Below, piece by piece: positions 9,571 through 17,333 of a DNA stretch of 61,188 bases. Both the position numbers and the translations under genes were made by a program. This DNA comes from Deltaproteobacteria bacterium (GTDB lineage Bacteria; Desulfobacterota; Desulfobacteria; Desulfobacterales; Desulfosalsimonadaceae): assembly GCA_013151835.1 (NCBI GenBank), contig JAADHK010000112.1, positions 1-61,188 of the forward strand. The letters run 5' to 3'. Below the pieces are notes generated by a model. It saw only the letters and a program-made list of their open reading frames with translations. It was not told where the DNA came from and ran no database searches. Every line of letters begins with the position of its first letter. Positions within the stretch are counted from its first letter, which is position 1.

Positions 9571-9825
9571 ATGAAACCTGAGGATACGAAAAACGATGGT
9601 GAATTACGTCCCGAATACGATTTTGACTATTCAAAAGCCGTTCGGGGTAAGTATTATAAACGCATTCTTGATGAAGGCGCCAATATAGTTATGCTTGAGC
9701 CTGATGTGGCCGATGCGTTCGTTGATTCCGCCTCGGTAAATGATGCGTTGCGGTCGTTGCTTGAATTAACGCGAACAACCAATCGTCTGACCAAAACGGA
9801 CCGAATTTCTGATGGCAGGCAATAA
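9571..9825 (+). CDS. Small antitoxin-like protein (orphan)
   Basis: An 84-residue protein starting 13 bases after rpoD. The middle (DYSKAVRGKYYKRILDEGAN, then MLEPDVADAF..SASVNDALRSL) matches a common small-protein pattern in which a short DFSxGxRGKY stretch is followed by a ribbon-helix-helix-like LxPDVAxxFPDSxSVNxALR segment, seen in antitoxins of several type II systems. No toxin gene lies next to it, so it is either an orphan or has another DNA-binding role. The family resemblance is from memory; the absence of a partner is seen directly. Confidence 0.55.
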   Translation: MKPEDTKNDGELRPEYDFDYSKAVRGKYYKRILDEGANIVMLEPDVADAFVDSASVNDALRSLLELTRTTNRLTKTDRISDGRQ

Positions 9826-9858
9826 AATATCCGGATATTCGAAATTCAGATTCAGGCC

Positions 9859-9887
9859 TTGACAAAACAGGGTCGAGGCTGTAGGTA
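9859..9887 (+). promoter_or_regulatory. Candidate promoter for tRNA-Met
   Basis: TTGACA at 9859-9864 is perfect. At 17-bp spacing the -10 is TAGGTA (9882-9887), a weak match. It lies 60 bp before the tRNA. Confidence 0.35.
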
Positions 9888-9947
9888 ATTTTTGCTTTTT
9901 TCGCATCCCTTTTTTCATGTATTTGAGGATGCACTATTAATCCATGC

Positions 9948-10020
9948 GGGCCCATAGCTCAGCTGGCAGAGCCACCGGCTCATAACCGGTCGGTCCCAGG
10001 TTCGAATCCTGGTGGGCCCA
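9948..10020 (+). tRNA. tRNA-Met (anticodon CAT, elongator type)
   Basis: A 73-nt cloverleaf. The acceptor pairs GGGCCCA with TGGGCCC, the D arm is GCTC/GAGC, the anticodon stem ACCGG/CCGGT encloses CTCATAA (CAT), and the T arm is CCAGG TTCGAAT CCTGG. The 1-72 pair is G-C and the anticodon stem lacks the three G-C pairs of initiators, so it is not the initiator. A lysidine-modified tRNA-Ile(CAT) is a possible alternative. CCA is not encoded. Confidence 0.9.
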
Positions 10021-10067
10021 TACGATAAAGAATGCCCAATGAAAAAGCATACAGTATATAGCCGGGT

Positions 10068-10100
10068 AAAGGCGTGGCCAAAAAAGGCCGCGCCTTTTTC
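10068..10100 (+). terminator. Intrinsic terminator after tRNA-Met
   Basis: AAAGGCGTGGCC and GGCCGCGCCTTT form a 12-bp stem (one G:U) with an A-rich loop, followed by TTTTTC. It lies 48 bp after the tRNA and ends 26 bp before the next gene. Confidence 0.8.
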
Positions 10101-10126
10101 ATACTCGTCCGGTTTGGGGATGATAA

Positions 10127-11242
10127 ATGGCGCGGGTTCTCGATATAATTGAATTGATGGAGAACGTCGCCCCGGCAGCCCTGGCTGAAGACTGGGATAA
10201 TCCAGGGCTTCAGGTGGGCTGGCCGGACGCCGAGGTACGACACGTTTTTGTAGCTCTCGACCCTTCTTTGGCCGTTGTTTCCGCTGCCTGCGCCGCAGGC
10301 GCGGATATGCTCATTTGCCACCACCCCCTGATTTTTTCTTCCATTAAAAAATTTGATTTCACAACCCCGGCAGGCCGTATCATTGAGAAAGCAGTTCTTT
10401 CCGGGCTTTCAATATTTGCCGCGCATACGAACCTGGATAGTGTCTCCGGGGGGCTGAACGATCTGCTGGCCGGCATAATCGGGGTTTTTAAGACCCGGCC
10501 TCTCATGCCGGGGCAAAGCGAACAGGAATACAAGCTGGTCTTTTTCGTTCCCGAGTCCCATACAGACATAATGATCAGTGAACTTACGGCGCTTCCAACG
10601 GGGATCATCGGAAATTACAGAGGTTGTTTTTTTTCAGTGGCAGGAACGGGACGCTTTATTCCGCATGAGGGGGCACATCCTTACTCCGGTCATGTGGGGG
10701 AGGCCTCCCAAGTTCCCGAGTTTCGTGTTGAAACCAGGGTTTGCGGCCGCCATTTAAAGGAAGTCATGGATAAAATCCAGGACATCCACCCCTATGAGAC
10801 CGTGGCGATTGATGTCTATCCGGTTCTTTCGGGTAAAACCCGGCACGGCATCGGCCGGGTGGGGCGCCTTCCGGCTCCCATCGACCTTGCCGGCCTTGCC
10901 CGGAAAATCAAGACGTCCCTGCGTCTTAAATCGGTACGGGTCTCCGGGCCGCAGGATTTGAATGTGAGCCATGTGGCCTTGTGTACGGGGAGTGGCTCAT
11001 CTTTGCTTAAATCATTTTTTTCAAGTAATGCTCAGGTATTTATCAGCGGCGACCTGAAATACCATGATGCAATGGACGTTATGGCCAGGGGGCGGGCCTT
11101 GATTGATGTCGGCCATTTTGCATCCGAGCACATAATTGTAAGCGAGCTTAAAAAGAGACTTGAACACGAGGCTGTAGAATCACGGCTTGATGTCCGGTTT
11201 ACGGCATGGGACGGGGAGGCTGATCCATTTTATAGTCTATAA
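10127..11242 (+). CDS. Nif3-like dinuclear metal centre protein
   Basis: A 371-residue YbgI/Nif3 family protein. The first metal-ligand block is ADMLICHHPLIF, then FAAHTNLD, with the second-half ligands in DVGHFASEH. Between the halves, at about residues 140-235, is the CutA-like insert (YKLVFFVPESHTD ... GVGEASQVPEFRVET), as in the long YqfO-type proteins. Length fits that subtype. The family has a conserved two-metal site and wide distribution, and some members act as GTP cyclohydrolase-like enzymes in vitro, but the cellular role is not settled. The zinc-ribbon protein and rnpB downstream form a recurrent neighbourhood in related genomes (inference from memory). Confidence 0.9.
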   Translation: MARVLDIIELMENVAPAALAEDWDNPGLQVGWPDAEVRHVFVALDPSLAVVSAACAAGADMLICHHPLIFSSIKKFDFTTPAGRIIEKAVLSGLSIFAAHTNLDSVSGGLNDLLAGIIGVFKTRPLMPGQSEQEYKLVFFVPESHTDIMISELTALPTGIIGNYRGCFFSVAGTGRFIPHEGAHPYSGHVGEASQVPEFRVETRVCGRHLKEVMDKIQDIHPYETVAIDVYPVLSGKTRHGIGRVGRLPAPIDLAGLARKIKTSLRLKSVRVSGPQDLNVSHVALCTGSGSSLLKSFFSSNAQVFISGDLKYHDAMDVMARGRALIDVGHFASEHIIVSELKKRLEHEAVESRLDVRFTAWDGEADPFYSL

Positions 11243-11280
11243 TTAATGAACGTTCCCATCACCATATAAAACTCGGATCT

Positions 11281-11351
11281 AAGGGCTCGTAAAAAGCTCC
11301 ATATGCAAGGCGCGCGCAACGCCGCAGATGGATTTTTTACGAGTCCGTCAA
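11281..11351 (-). repeat. Hairpin element, copy D (internally deleted)
   Basis: A 71-bp short form: AAGGGCTCGTAAAAAGCTCC, CATATGCAAGGCGCGCG, CAACGCCGCAGATGG, TTTTTTACGAGTCCGTCAA. Compared with copy E it lacks the central GTACTTTTTGTAC hairpin loop block (about 55 bp), an exact loss of the hairpin tip. It lies just before the zinc-ribbon gene's ribosome site. Confidence 0.8.
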
Positions 11352-11367
11352 TTACGGGAGACTGACA

Positions 11368-12123
11368 TTGGTAACGACAAATACCCAGGCCGCCAGAACC
11401 ATTGCGGCTGTTTCAAGGGACCAGCTTGAAGCCCTGGTCCTTCTTCAGGAGACGGAAATCGAGATTGAGGATATCCGCCTGAAATTGTCACACCTGCCTG
11501 AGAAACTGGCGGCTGAAGGAGCGATCCTGGACGAATTTCTGCTTGCTGTCGAGAAAAAAAAGGCGGAACGTGACACGCTTTTAAAAATTTACCGTAGTTT
11601 TGAAGCCGATCTTGAGACAAACCAGGCCAGGGTTTCGAAAAGGGAGGCACAGCTAAAGGACGTAAAGACAAACAAGGAATACCAGGTGGTTTTAAAGGAG
11701 ATCCGGGACATAGGCGGAAAAAGCTCTGAAATTGAGGATAAGACTTTGAAATGCCTGGATGAAATTGATGTTCTCGATGATGCGGTTAAACAAAAAGAGA
11801 AGGATTGCCTTTCGGTACAATCCCGGGTAGAGTCGAAAAAAGATGAACTTGAGCGGGATGCGGAAAAACTTCGAAAAAAACTCGTTCTGATTGAGAAAAA
11901 AGGGGAGGAAATCCGGTCGACTCTGGATGAGAATCTGCTTGCTCAATACGGGACGATCAGGAAACAGGCGGGAGGCTCAGGGATCGTTGAAGTCTGTGAT
12001 GCTGTGTGCCTGGGTTGCCACCTTAATATTCCCCCGCAGATGTACAACGATTTGCACAAGAAAGATACGCTTCAGATTTGTCCCCATTGCAGCCGGTTGA
12101 TCTATGTGGGACTGGGTGAATGA
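11368..12123 (+). CDS. C4-type zinc-ribbon coiled-coil protein
   Basis: A 251-residue protein. Most of it (about residues 25-200) is a long charged coiled coil rich in Glu, Lys and Leu. It ends in a zinc ribbon: CLGCH...CPHC, near residues 214-242. This matches the zf-RING_7/C4 zinc-ribbon family. The start is TTG 11368 with GGGAG 8 bases upstream; the leader region before it is repeat copy D. Function is not established; nucleic-acid or flagellar roles have been proposed for relatives. It immediately precedes rnpB. Confidence 0.85.
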   Translation: MVTTNTQAARTIAAVSRDQLEALVLLQETEIEIEDIRLKLSHLPEKLAAEGAILDEFLLAVEKKKAERDTLLKIYRSFEADLETNQARVSKREAQLKDVKTNKEYQVVLKEIRDIGGKSSEIEDKTLKCLDEIDVLDDAVKQKEKDCLSVQSRVESKKDELERDAEKLRKKLVLIEKKGEEIRSTLDENLLAQYGTIRKQAGGSGIVEVCDAVCLGCHLNIPPQMYNDLHKKDTLQICPHCSRLIYVGLGE

Positions 12124-12150
12124 CGGAAAAACTTATTGTAAGATAATATT

Positions 12151-12546
<396 letters not shown>

Positions 12547-12604
12547 ATTTTATCCGCAGATTCCCCTGTGTTTTTCGTCCTGTTTCAAGCTCAAGGAGGC
12601 TGAC

Positions 12605-13939
12605 ATGCCTGAAAAGTTTCAAAAGCAGAATCTATGTGATCTTTCCTTCATGGGCAGGGTGAGTTTTTATTCGCATAATTACCTGAGATGCATGCGTTAC
12701 ATCACATCGTTTGAGTCCCCCGGCAATTCATTTACAAAAAGTCTTTTTTCAAAGCTGGCCATGACTTCCCACCTGCTCGAGGATTTTCTTGATTTTCATG
12801 GGGCTAAAAACAATTCAGACTGGTATTTTTACAGGGAGATGGCTGCTGCTGTTCGTCACCTGAGCCGTGCCGGTTATACCCAGAAGCATATCAGCAACAG
12901 GCTGGTGCGCTATGATATTGACAACAAGAGGTCTTTTCGGAAGCACGGGGAACTTGTCCTGGAATTCGTAACAAGTTCCCTGAAAAACCTCGCAGTTGCC
13001 ATTATTGCCGAGGCCAGGCGTCTTGAAATCAACATCCCGGACGACGGATACAGTGAGTCCAGTTTTCCCGGCGTTACCGCCGGCGAAATCCTGAAACCCG
13101 ATATCGACGATGAAGACAAGGTCCAGGCCCGGGACCATGTCGTCCGGGTTGCCAATGAATTTATCACTATTGTGGATGAGTTTAAAACGTTGGGGTTTTA
13201 CGAAAACGGCGATGGCGGCGCAAAGGAGAATTTCGCTCCCGACAGGGTAAACGAAGTTAAAATCCGGCGGTTTGAAATGCTGGTCCATAATCTCCAGTCC
13301 TCATTTGACACCTACGTCATCCAGGGCGGATTCGGCCATGGCAATCCGCAATTAAAAAAGTTCCGGTCCTATTTTTCAGTCATTTTTCATCTCCTCCAGA
13401 TCATGGGCCGGTTTCTTCATTTTTATGAGCGCCATTGTATCGATGTGGGATATAAGAATATCTACAGGAACGCCAGGAACCGCATCTGCCAGCTCATTCC
13501 GCCAGATGAACTCCTTGATTGCACCATGGATTACGGCCTTTATTACGTTAATTACTATTTCGCCACCGGCCGGAAAATAGCCCGCCGGATTTTAAAGGAA
13601 AACATAGAGCGCAAGTCGATCCGTGTCCCGGTTCCCGTGGAACTCGGATTTCATACCCGTCCCAGCCTCATGGTTGCAAAGATCGTGCAGAAACACGGTG
13701 GACATGTTGACCTGGTCGTTGGCAAAGACAGGTTTGATGCGAGCAGTGTCCTTGATATACAATATGCAGGGGGCAAGATACAAAAAGACGGGATTCAGGA
13801 GGTGGTTTTTGAAGGCGATGCGCGCGCTCTTCGTGATATAGATATTCTCGCGGGTGTAAACTATGGCGAAAACCAGATCGGAAAAGGGATAGAGCTTCCC
13901 AAAAGCATTCAGTATCTCAGGCAGAGCCGGACAATTTAA
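12605..13939 (+). CDS. Large protein with C-terminal HPr domain
   Basis: A 444-residue protein. The last ~90 residues (about 340-430) are an HPr-type phosphocarrier domain: GFHTRP places the PTS phosphohistidine at His350 with the partner Arg352, and DASSVLDI places a serine (Ser380/381) at the HPr-kinase site. The first ~335 residues are helical, rich in aromatic and charged residues, and not recognised. No EI, EII or HprK gene is near. The ATG 12605 was chosen for AAGGAGG 6 bases upstream and because earlier codons overlap rnpB. A regulatory rather than sugar-transport role seems likely, but that is inference. Confidence 0.75.
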   Translation: MPEKFQKQNLCDLSFMGRVSFYSHNYLRCMRYITSFESPGNSFTKSLFSKLAMTSHLLEDFLDFHGAKNNSDWYFYREMAAAVRHLSRAGYTQKHISNRLVRYDIDNKRSFRKHGELVLEFVTSSLKNLAVAIIAEARRLEINIPDDGYSESSFPGVTAGEILKPDIDDEDKVQARDHVVRVANEFITIVDEFKTLGFYENGDGGAKENFAPDRVNEVKIRRFEMLVHNLQSSFDTYVIQGGFGHGNPQLKKFRSYFSVIFHLLQIMGRFLHFYERHCIDVGYKNIYRNARNRICQLIPPDELLDCTMDYGLYYVNYYFATGRKIARRILKENIERKSIRVPVPVELGFHTRPSLMVAKIVQKHGGHVDLVVGKDRFDASSVLDIQYAGGKIQKDGIQEVVFEGDARALRDIDILAGVNYGENQIGKGIELPKSIQYLRQSRTI

Positions 13940-13973
13940 TACCTGTGCCGCATAAAATGGAAAGTGGATAATA

Positions 13974-14783
13974 ATGGTTAAAAAAATAAATGTTAAAAAT
14001 ACAGAGATAAGAATTGTTTCTATCCATGATGAAGATTATATTTCCTTAACAGATATGCTGAAGGCCAAAGATGGAGATTTTTTTATATCAGACTGGCTGA
14101 GGAATAGAAATACCGTGGAGTTTCTGGGGATTTGGGAACGGGTATACAACCCTGATTTTAATTATGGCGAATATGCCATAATTAGAAACCAGTCAGGCTT
14201 AAACAGCTATAAAATCAGTGTAAAAGAATGGGTCGCCAAAACAAATGCCATCGGCCTGGTTGCCAAAGCCGGGCGTTACGGAAGCACCTATGCCCATAAG
14301 GATATTGCCTTTGAATTCGGCATGTGGATCAGCGCTGAATTTAAAATATATCTTATTAAAGAATTTCAACGCCTCAAGGAAATTGAACAAAAACATCTCG
14401 GCTGGGATATAAAACGGAATCTTGCCAGTATTAATTATCGTATCCATACCGATGCCATCAAGGAAAACCTTGTTCCCCCGGAGTTAACACCTCAGCAGAT
14501 TAACCAGATTTACGCTCAGGAGGCAGATGTCTTAAACCTTGCCCTTTTTGGAATGACCGCAGCCCAGTGGCGGCGGAGCAATAAAGGGAAAAAAGGAAAT
14601 ATCAGGGATTACGCCAATGTCTCGCAACTGGTTTGTCTGTCTAATATGGAAGATCTGAATGCCCTGTTAATTGAGGAAGGACTGAATCAATCTGAAAGGC
14701 TGGTAAGACTCAATAAAATTGCAAGACATCAGATGAAAATATTGACCTCGAGCACAGGCACAAAAAAACTGGAAGGCAAATAA
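13974..14783 (+). CDS. KilA-N domain protein
   Basis: A 269-residue protein whose first ~125 residues match the KilA-N DNA-binding domain (EDYISLTDMLKAKD, FISDWLRNRNTVEFLGIWE, GRYGSTYAHKDIAFEFGMWIS, FKIYLIKEFQRLKE). The remainder is helical and contains ALFGMTAAQWR, a segment also seen in other bacterial KilA-N proteins. The gene is clearly richer in A+T than its neighbours and sits next to a decayed transposase, so it was probably acquired. KilA-N proteins are common in phages and mobile elements, but no other phage gene is here. Target and function are unknown. Confidence 0.85.
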   Translation: MVKKINVKNTEIRIVSIHDEDYISLTDMLKAKDGDFFISDWLRNRNTVEFLGIWERVYNPDFNYGEYAIIRNQSGLNSYKISVKEWVAKTNAIGLVAKAGRYGSTYAHKDIAFEFGMWISAEFKIYLIKEFQRLKEIEQKHLGWDIKRNLASINYRIHTDAIKENLVPPELTPQQINQIYAQEADVLNLALFGMTAAQWRRSNKGKKGNIRDYANVSQLVCLSNMEDLNALLIEEGLNQSERLVRLNKIARHQMKILTSSTGTKKLEGK

Positions 14784-14917
14784 ATGCTGGATAAAGACAC
14801 AAAACAGTGAATCAACTTCGAATAGGGTCGGACCAAGATAACAAATTATAATAAAAGATAATATGCTATAATTTAGGCCCGATATTTTTGTTTGTAAATG
14901 CTTTCATTGTAGCCATT

Positions 14918-15061
14918 GCAAGAGCAAAGTGGCGTTATATTCTTGGGTATGTATGGCATATTGCTCACAGATGCCATGAAAAGTTTGATATCGTAAAAAT
15001 TGATTGCCACGCTTCGTGGTATTTTTGTGCTAATCTGATACGAGGTCCAGTTCCTTGGTAG
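14918..15061 (+). pseudogene. Remnant of a REP-associated (Y1/IS200-like) transposase
   Basis: Forty-seven codons read ARAKWRYILGYVWHIAHRC then HEKFDIVKID before a TAG. This strongly resembles the N-terminus of RAYT/Y1 transposases (M-A-R-x-x-R...G-Y-V-W-H-I-T-H-R-C-H). The expected ATG is ATT here, the similarity fades after about 30 residues, and no catalytic Tyr domain follows. It lies in the 297-bp AT-rich gap before ispD; nothing else was found there except a possible -10 (TATAAT at 14869-14874). Confidence 0.6.
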
Positions 15062-15080
15062 AAGAAGAAGAGGTCATGGA

Positions 15081-15770
15081 ATGCCTGACGTTTTTGCCGT
15101 CATTGTCGCTGCGGGGCGCGGAACCAGGATGGGAGGCGATGTTTTAAAGCAGTATCTCGATATGGGCGGCCTTTCGATTCTTTCCCGTACCCTTGAAGTC
15201 TTTATCCTCCACCGCCAGATTGGCCGGATTTATCTGGTTGTGCCGGAAAATGATTTTGATTTTTGTCGAAAAATGGTGATTGCGCCTCTGATGGGCAGCG
15301 GCCGGGAAATCCATCTGATAGCCGGGGGAAAAACGCGCTTTGATTCCGTGGAAAACGGACTTGCCGCCATACCGGCCTCTGAAGGAATCGTCCTTGTTCA
15401 TGACGGTGTCCGGCCATTTGTCACCCCGGATATTATAAGCGCATGTATGGCGGAGGCCGTTAAGACCAAAGCGTGCATTGCCGCCGTGCCTGTTGCGGAT
15501 ACCCTGAAGATGGTTTCCAACGGGCGGATCACTTCCACGCTTGAACGCAATTCAATCTTTATGGCCCAGACTCCGCAGGCCTTTGATCTGTCCCTGTTAA
15601 AAGCCTCCTTTGCATTTGCCCGCAGCACCGGCTTTACCGCTACGGACGAAGCTGCGCTTGTCGAGCATTACGGCAAGCCGGTTTCAATCGTGGCCGGAAG
15701 CCGCGCCAATATCAAGATAACCACCCCGGACGATCTCGCCCTTGCCCGTGCATTGTTGCACTTAGGGTGA
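15081..15770 (+). CDS. ispD: 2-C-methyl-D-erythritol 4-phosphate cytidylyltransferase
   Basis: A 229-residue enzyme of the MEP isoprenoid pathway, transferring CMP to methylerythritol phosphate. The nucleotide-binding start is VIVAAGRGTRMGGDVLKQYL. VLVHDGVRPFV, the substrate site TPQAF, and TDEAALVE are present, and it ends ITTPDDLALA as in IspD. Length is normal. A purine-rich AGAAGAGG stretch precedes the ATG. ispF is not adjacent. The M23 peptidase gene downstream is separated by about 390 bp including repeat copy E. Confidence 0.94.
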   Translation: MPDVFAVIVAAGRGTRMGGDVLKQYLDMGGLSILSRTLEVFILHRQIGRIYLVVPENDFDFCRKMVIAPLMGSGREIHLIAGGKTRFDSVENGLAAIPASEGIVLVHDGVRPFVTPDIISACMAEAVKTKACIAAVPVADTLKMVSNGRITSTLERNSIFMAQTPQAFDLSLLKASFAFARSTGFTATDEAALVEHYGKPVSIVAGSRANIKITTPDDLALARALLHLG

Positions 15771-15909
15771 GGTTGATACTTTTTCTCCCGGGACATAACT
15801 TTCAATCCAGTCAAGCACATTCAAAACTTATTGATGCATTAGTAATAGTCGGATATTTTACGGTTTTTACGGCTAAGAGACGGGCACCGCCTCAACTCAA
15901 CTCAGGCCT

Positions 15910-16036
15910 GAGGGCTCGTAAAAAGCTCCATATGCAAGGCGCGCGAGCCGCAAAAGGGTGAAGGCGTACTTTTTGTACGTTGAGCTCTTTCGCGACTCGC
16001 GCAACGCCGCAGATGGGTTTTTTACGAGTCCGTCAA
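15910..16036 (-). repeat. Hairpin element, copy E (short type, complete)
   Basis: A 127-bp element: AGGGCTCGTAAAAAGCTCC at the left, TTTTTTACGAGTCCGTCAA at the right, and a central GTACTTTTTGTAC flanked by pairing arms. The remaining parts of the 387-bp gap (15771-15909 and 16037-16158) hold nothing recognised. The apparent upstream part of the peptidase ORF is encoded by this element and is not real. Confidence 0.85.
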
Positions 16037-16158
16037 AGCACATTCCAAATATATTGACATATGCATGTTCCTTTGATAATTATATAAAGTTAAAGAAAAG
16101 CAGTTCCATGCGCCCCGTTGAGGACGGGCTTTTTATTAACGAAAAAATGGAAGTATAT

Positions 16159-17091
16159 ATGCTTGAAATTATGAGTAAAATAAGGTCGCATCTCATGAAT
16201 AGGTCGGCGATGCCGGATATTTTACGGCAGATTATCACCCCGGCTGTCGTGCTTGTAACGGCGGTCGTTGTGTATGCCGGTACGTGGTATTGCGCGGATG
16301 TCAGGGATATCTACGCCAGGAGCCGTATTCAGCAGGGTGAAATCGTCCGTTTAAAGGCCGGTGTTGAGAAAAAAGATTCACAGTTGCGCCTGCTTTCCAT
16401 GAGGCTCAAGATGTTGAACCGGAAGATGGCCGAGCTTTCCGACCTTGAAACCAGGATTCGTACCGTTGCCGGAGTAACTCCCGAAAAACATACCGGATTT
16501 TCAGGCGTTGGCGGTGAAATGACCGATGCCATTGACCCTGTGCGCACAGCGGCGATACACTATGATGATCTTGCCCGATATCTGGATACCCAGATTGACA
16601 GGCTCCAGATAACTTCCGCCCATAAATCCGAAAGCCTGAAAGAATTGTTGAATATTTTACAGACCGAAAAGGAGATATTATCGGTCATGCCGTCCATAAG
16701 CCCGGTTGAGGGCGGATCGATTTCATCCGGTTTCGGTTACCGCAAATCCCCGTTTTCAGGAAAGCGCGAGTTTCATACCGGCATTGATATCGCTGACGGG
16801 ATCGGAGCTGGTGTCAGGGCTACTGCCGACGGTGTTGTTACTTTTTCCGGAAGACGCGGCACTTTCGGCAACCTGGTCGTGATCGATCACGGACACGGCA
16901 TTGTTTCCATGTATGGACATTTGAGTAAATGCATTGTTGAGCAGGGTGAAAAGGTTATTAAGGGACAGGCTGTCGGCGCGGTTGGAAGTACCGGCAGGAG
17001 CACTGGCCCGCACATCCACTACGAGGTCCGGTTCAACGGGATTCCCATGGATGCCGGAAAATATCTGCCCGAACATTTTGCAAAGCGTTAA
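16159..17091 (+). CDS. M23 family metallopeptidase (murein endopeptidase-like)
   Basis: A 310-residue envelope protein with one N-terminal membrane segment (around residues 27-45), a coiled-coil linker (VRLKAGVEKKDSQLRLLSMR...), and a C-terminal LytM/M23 domain. Zinc ligands are in FHTGIDIAD (HxxxD), VIDHGHGIVSMYGHL and GPHIHYEVR (HxH). It cleaves peptidoglycan cross-links or activates amidases. Start choice is uncertain among 16147, 16159 and 16171; GGAAG five bases before 16159 decided it. It precedes secA, a frequent order in deltaproteobacteria (from memory). Confidence 0.88.
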   Translation: MLEIMSKIRSHLMNRSAMPDILRQIITPAVVLVTAVVVYAGTWYCADVRDIYARSRIQQGEIVRLKAGVEKKDSQLRLLSMRLKMLNRKMAELSDLETRIRTVAGVTPEKHTGFSGVGGEMTDAIDPVRTAAIHYDDLARYLDTQIDRLQITSAHKSESLKELLNILQTEKEILSVMPSISPVEGGSISSGFGYRKSPFSGKREFHTGIDIADGIGAGVRATADGVVTFSGRRGTFGNLVVIDHGHGIVSMYGHLSKCIVEQGEKVIKGQAVGAVGSTGRSTGPHIHYEVRFNGIPMDAGKYLPEHFAKR

Positions 17092-17095
17092 GGTA

Positions 17096-17212
17096 TGACG
17101 GACTCGTAAAAGTCACAACAACTGTGTTGTCGTCTTTTTTCAGGCACGCATATAATAAATGCATGTTTCGTGCTTGAATAAAGATTACGCCTTGTATATG
17201 GTCCGCTGCGGC
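17096..17212 (-). repeat. Hairpin element, copy F (degenerate)
   Basis: Starts TGACGGACTCGTAAAAGTC and contains ACTGTGTTGTCG and TACGCCTTGTATATGG, which match the long subfamily in the order seen in copy B, with a diverged middle and no recognisable right end. It is a decayed copy between the M23 gene and secA. Confidence 0.55.
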
Positions 17213-17333
17213 GGATTAACTTTCCCGTCCTGATCCGCCTGCCCGATATTTTATTTGCCTGTCCGGCGTCCCCTGTTTTCCATTCTGATTTATTTAATGT
17301 CTGGATAATACACATAAAAGGAATATGATTTAG

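Noticed and set aside
3869-10020. Genomic island inserted at a tRNA gene
   Set aside because: Neither tRNA has an integrase or a duplicated 3' end nearby, and the genes between them are housekeeping.
9980-10324. A 114-codon minus-strand ORF ending GPPGFEPGTDRL
   Set aside because: The ending is the well-known artefact of reading a tRNA gene antisense; the remainder overlaps the Nif3-like gene.
15958-16158. N-terminal extension of the M23 peptidase ORF
   Set aside because: The first part is repeat copy E and the rest lacks a ribosome site; a normal membrane-anchored start lies at 16159.
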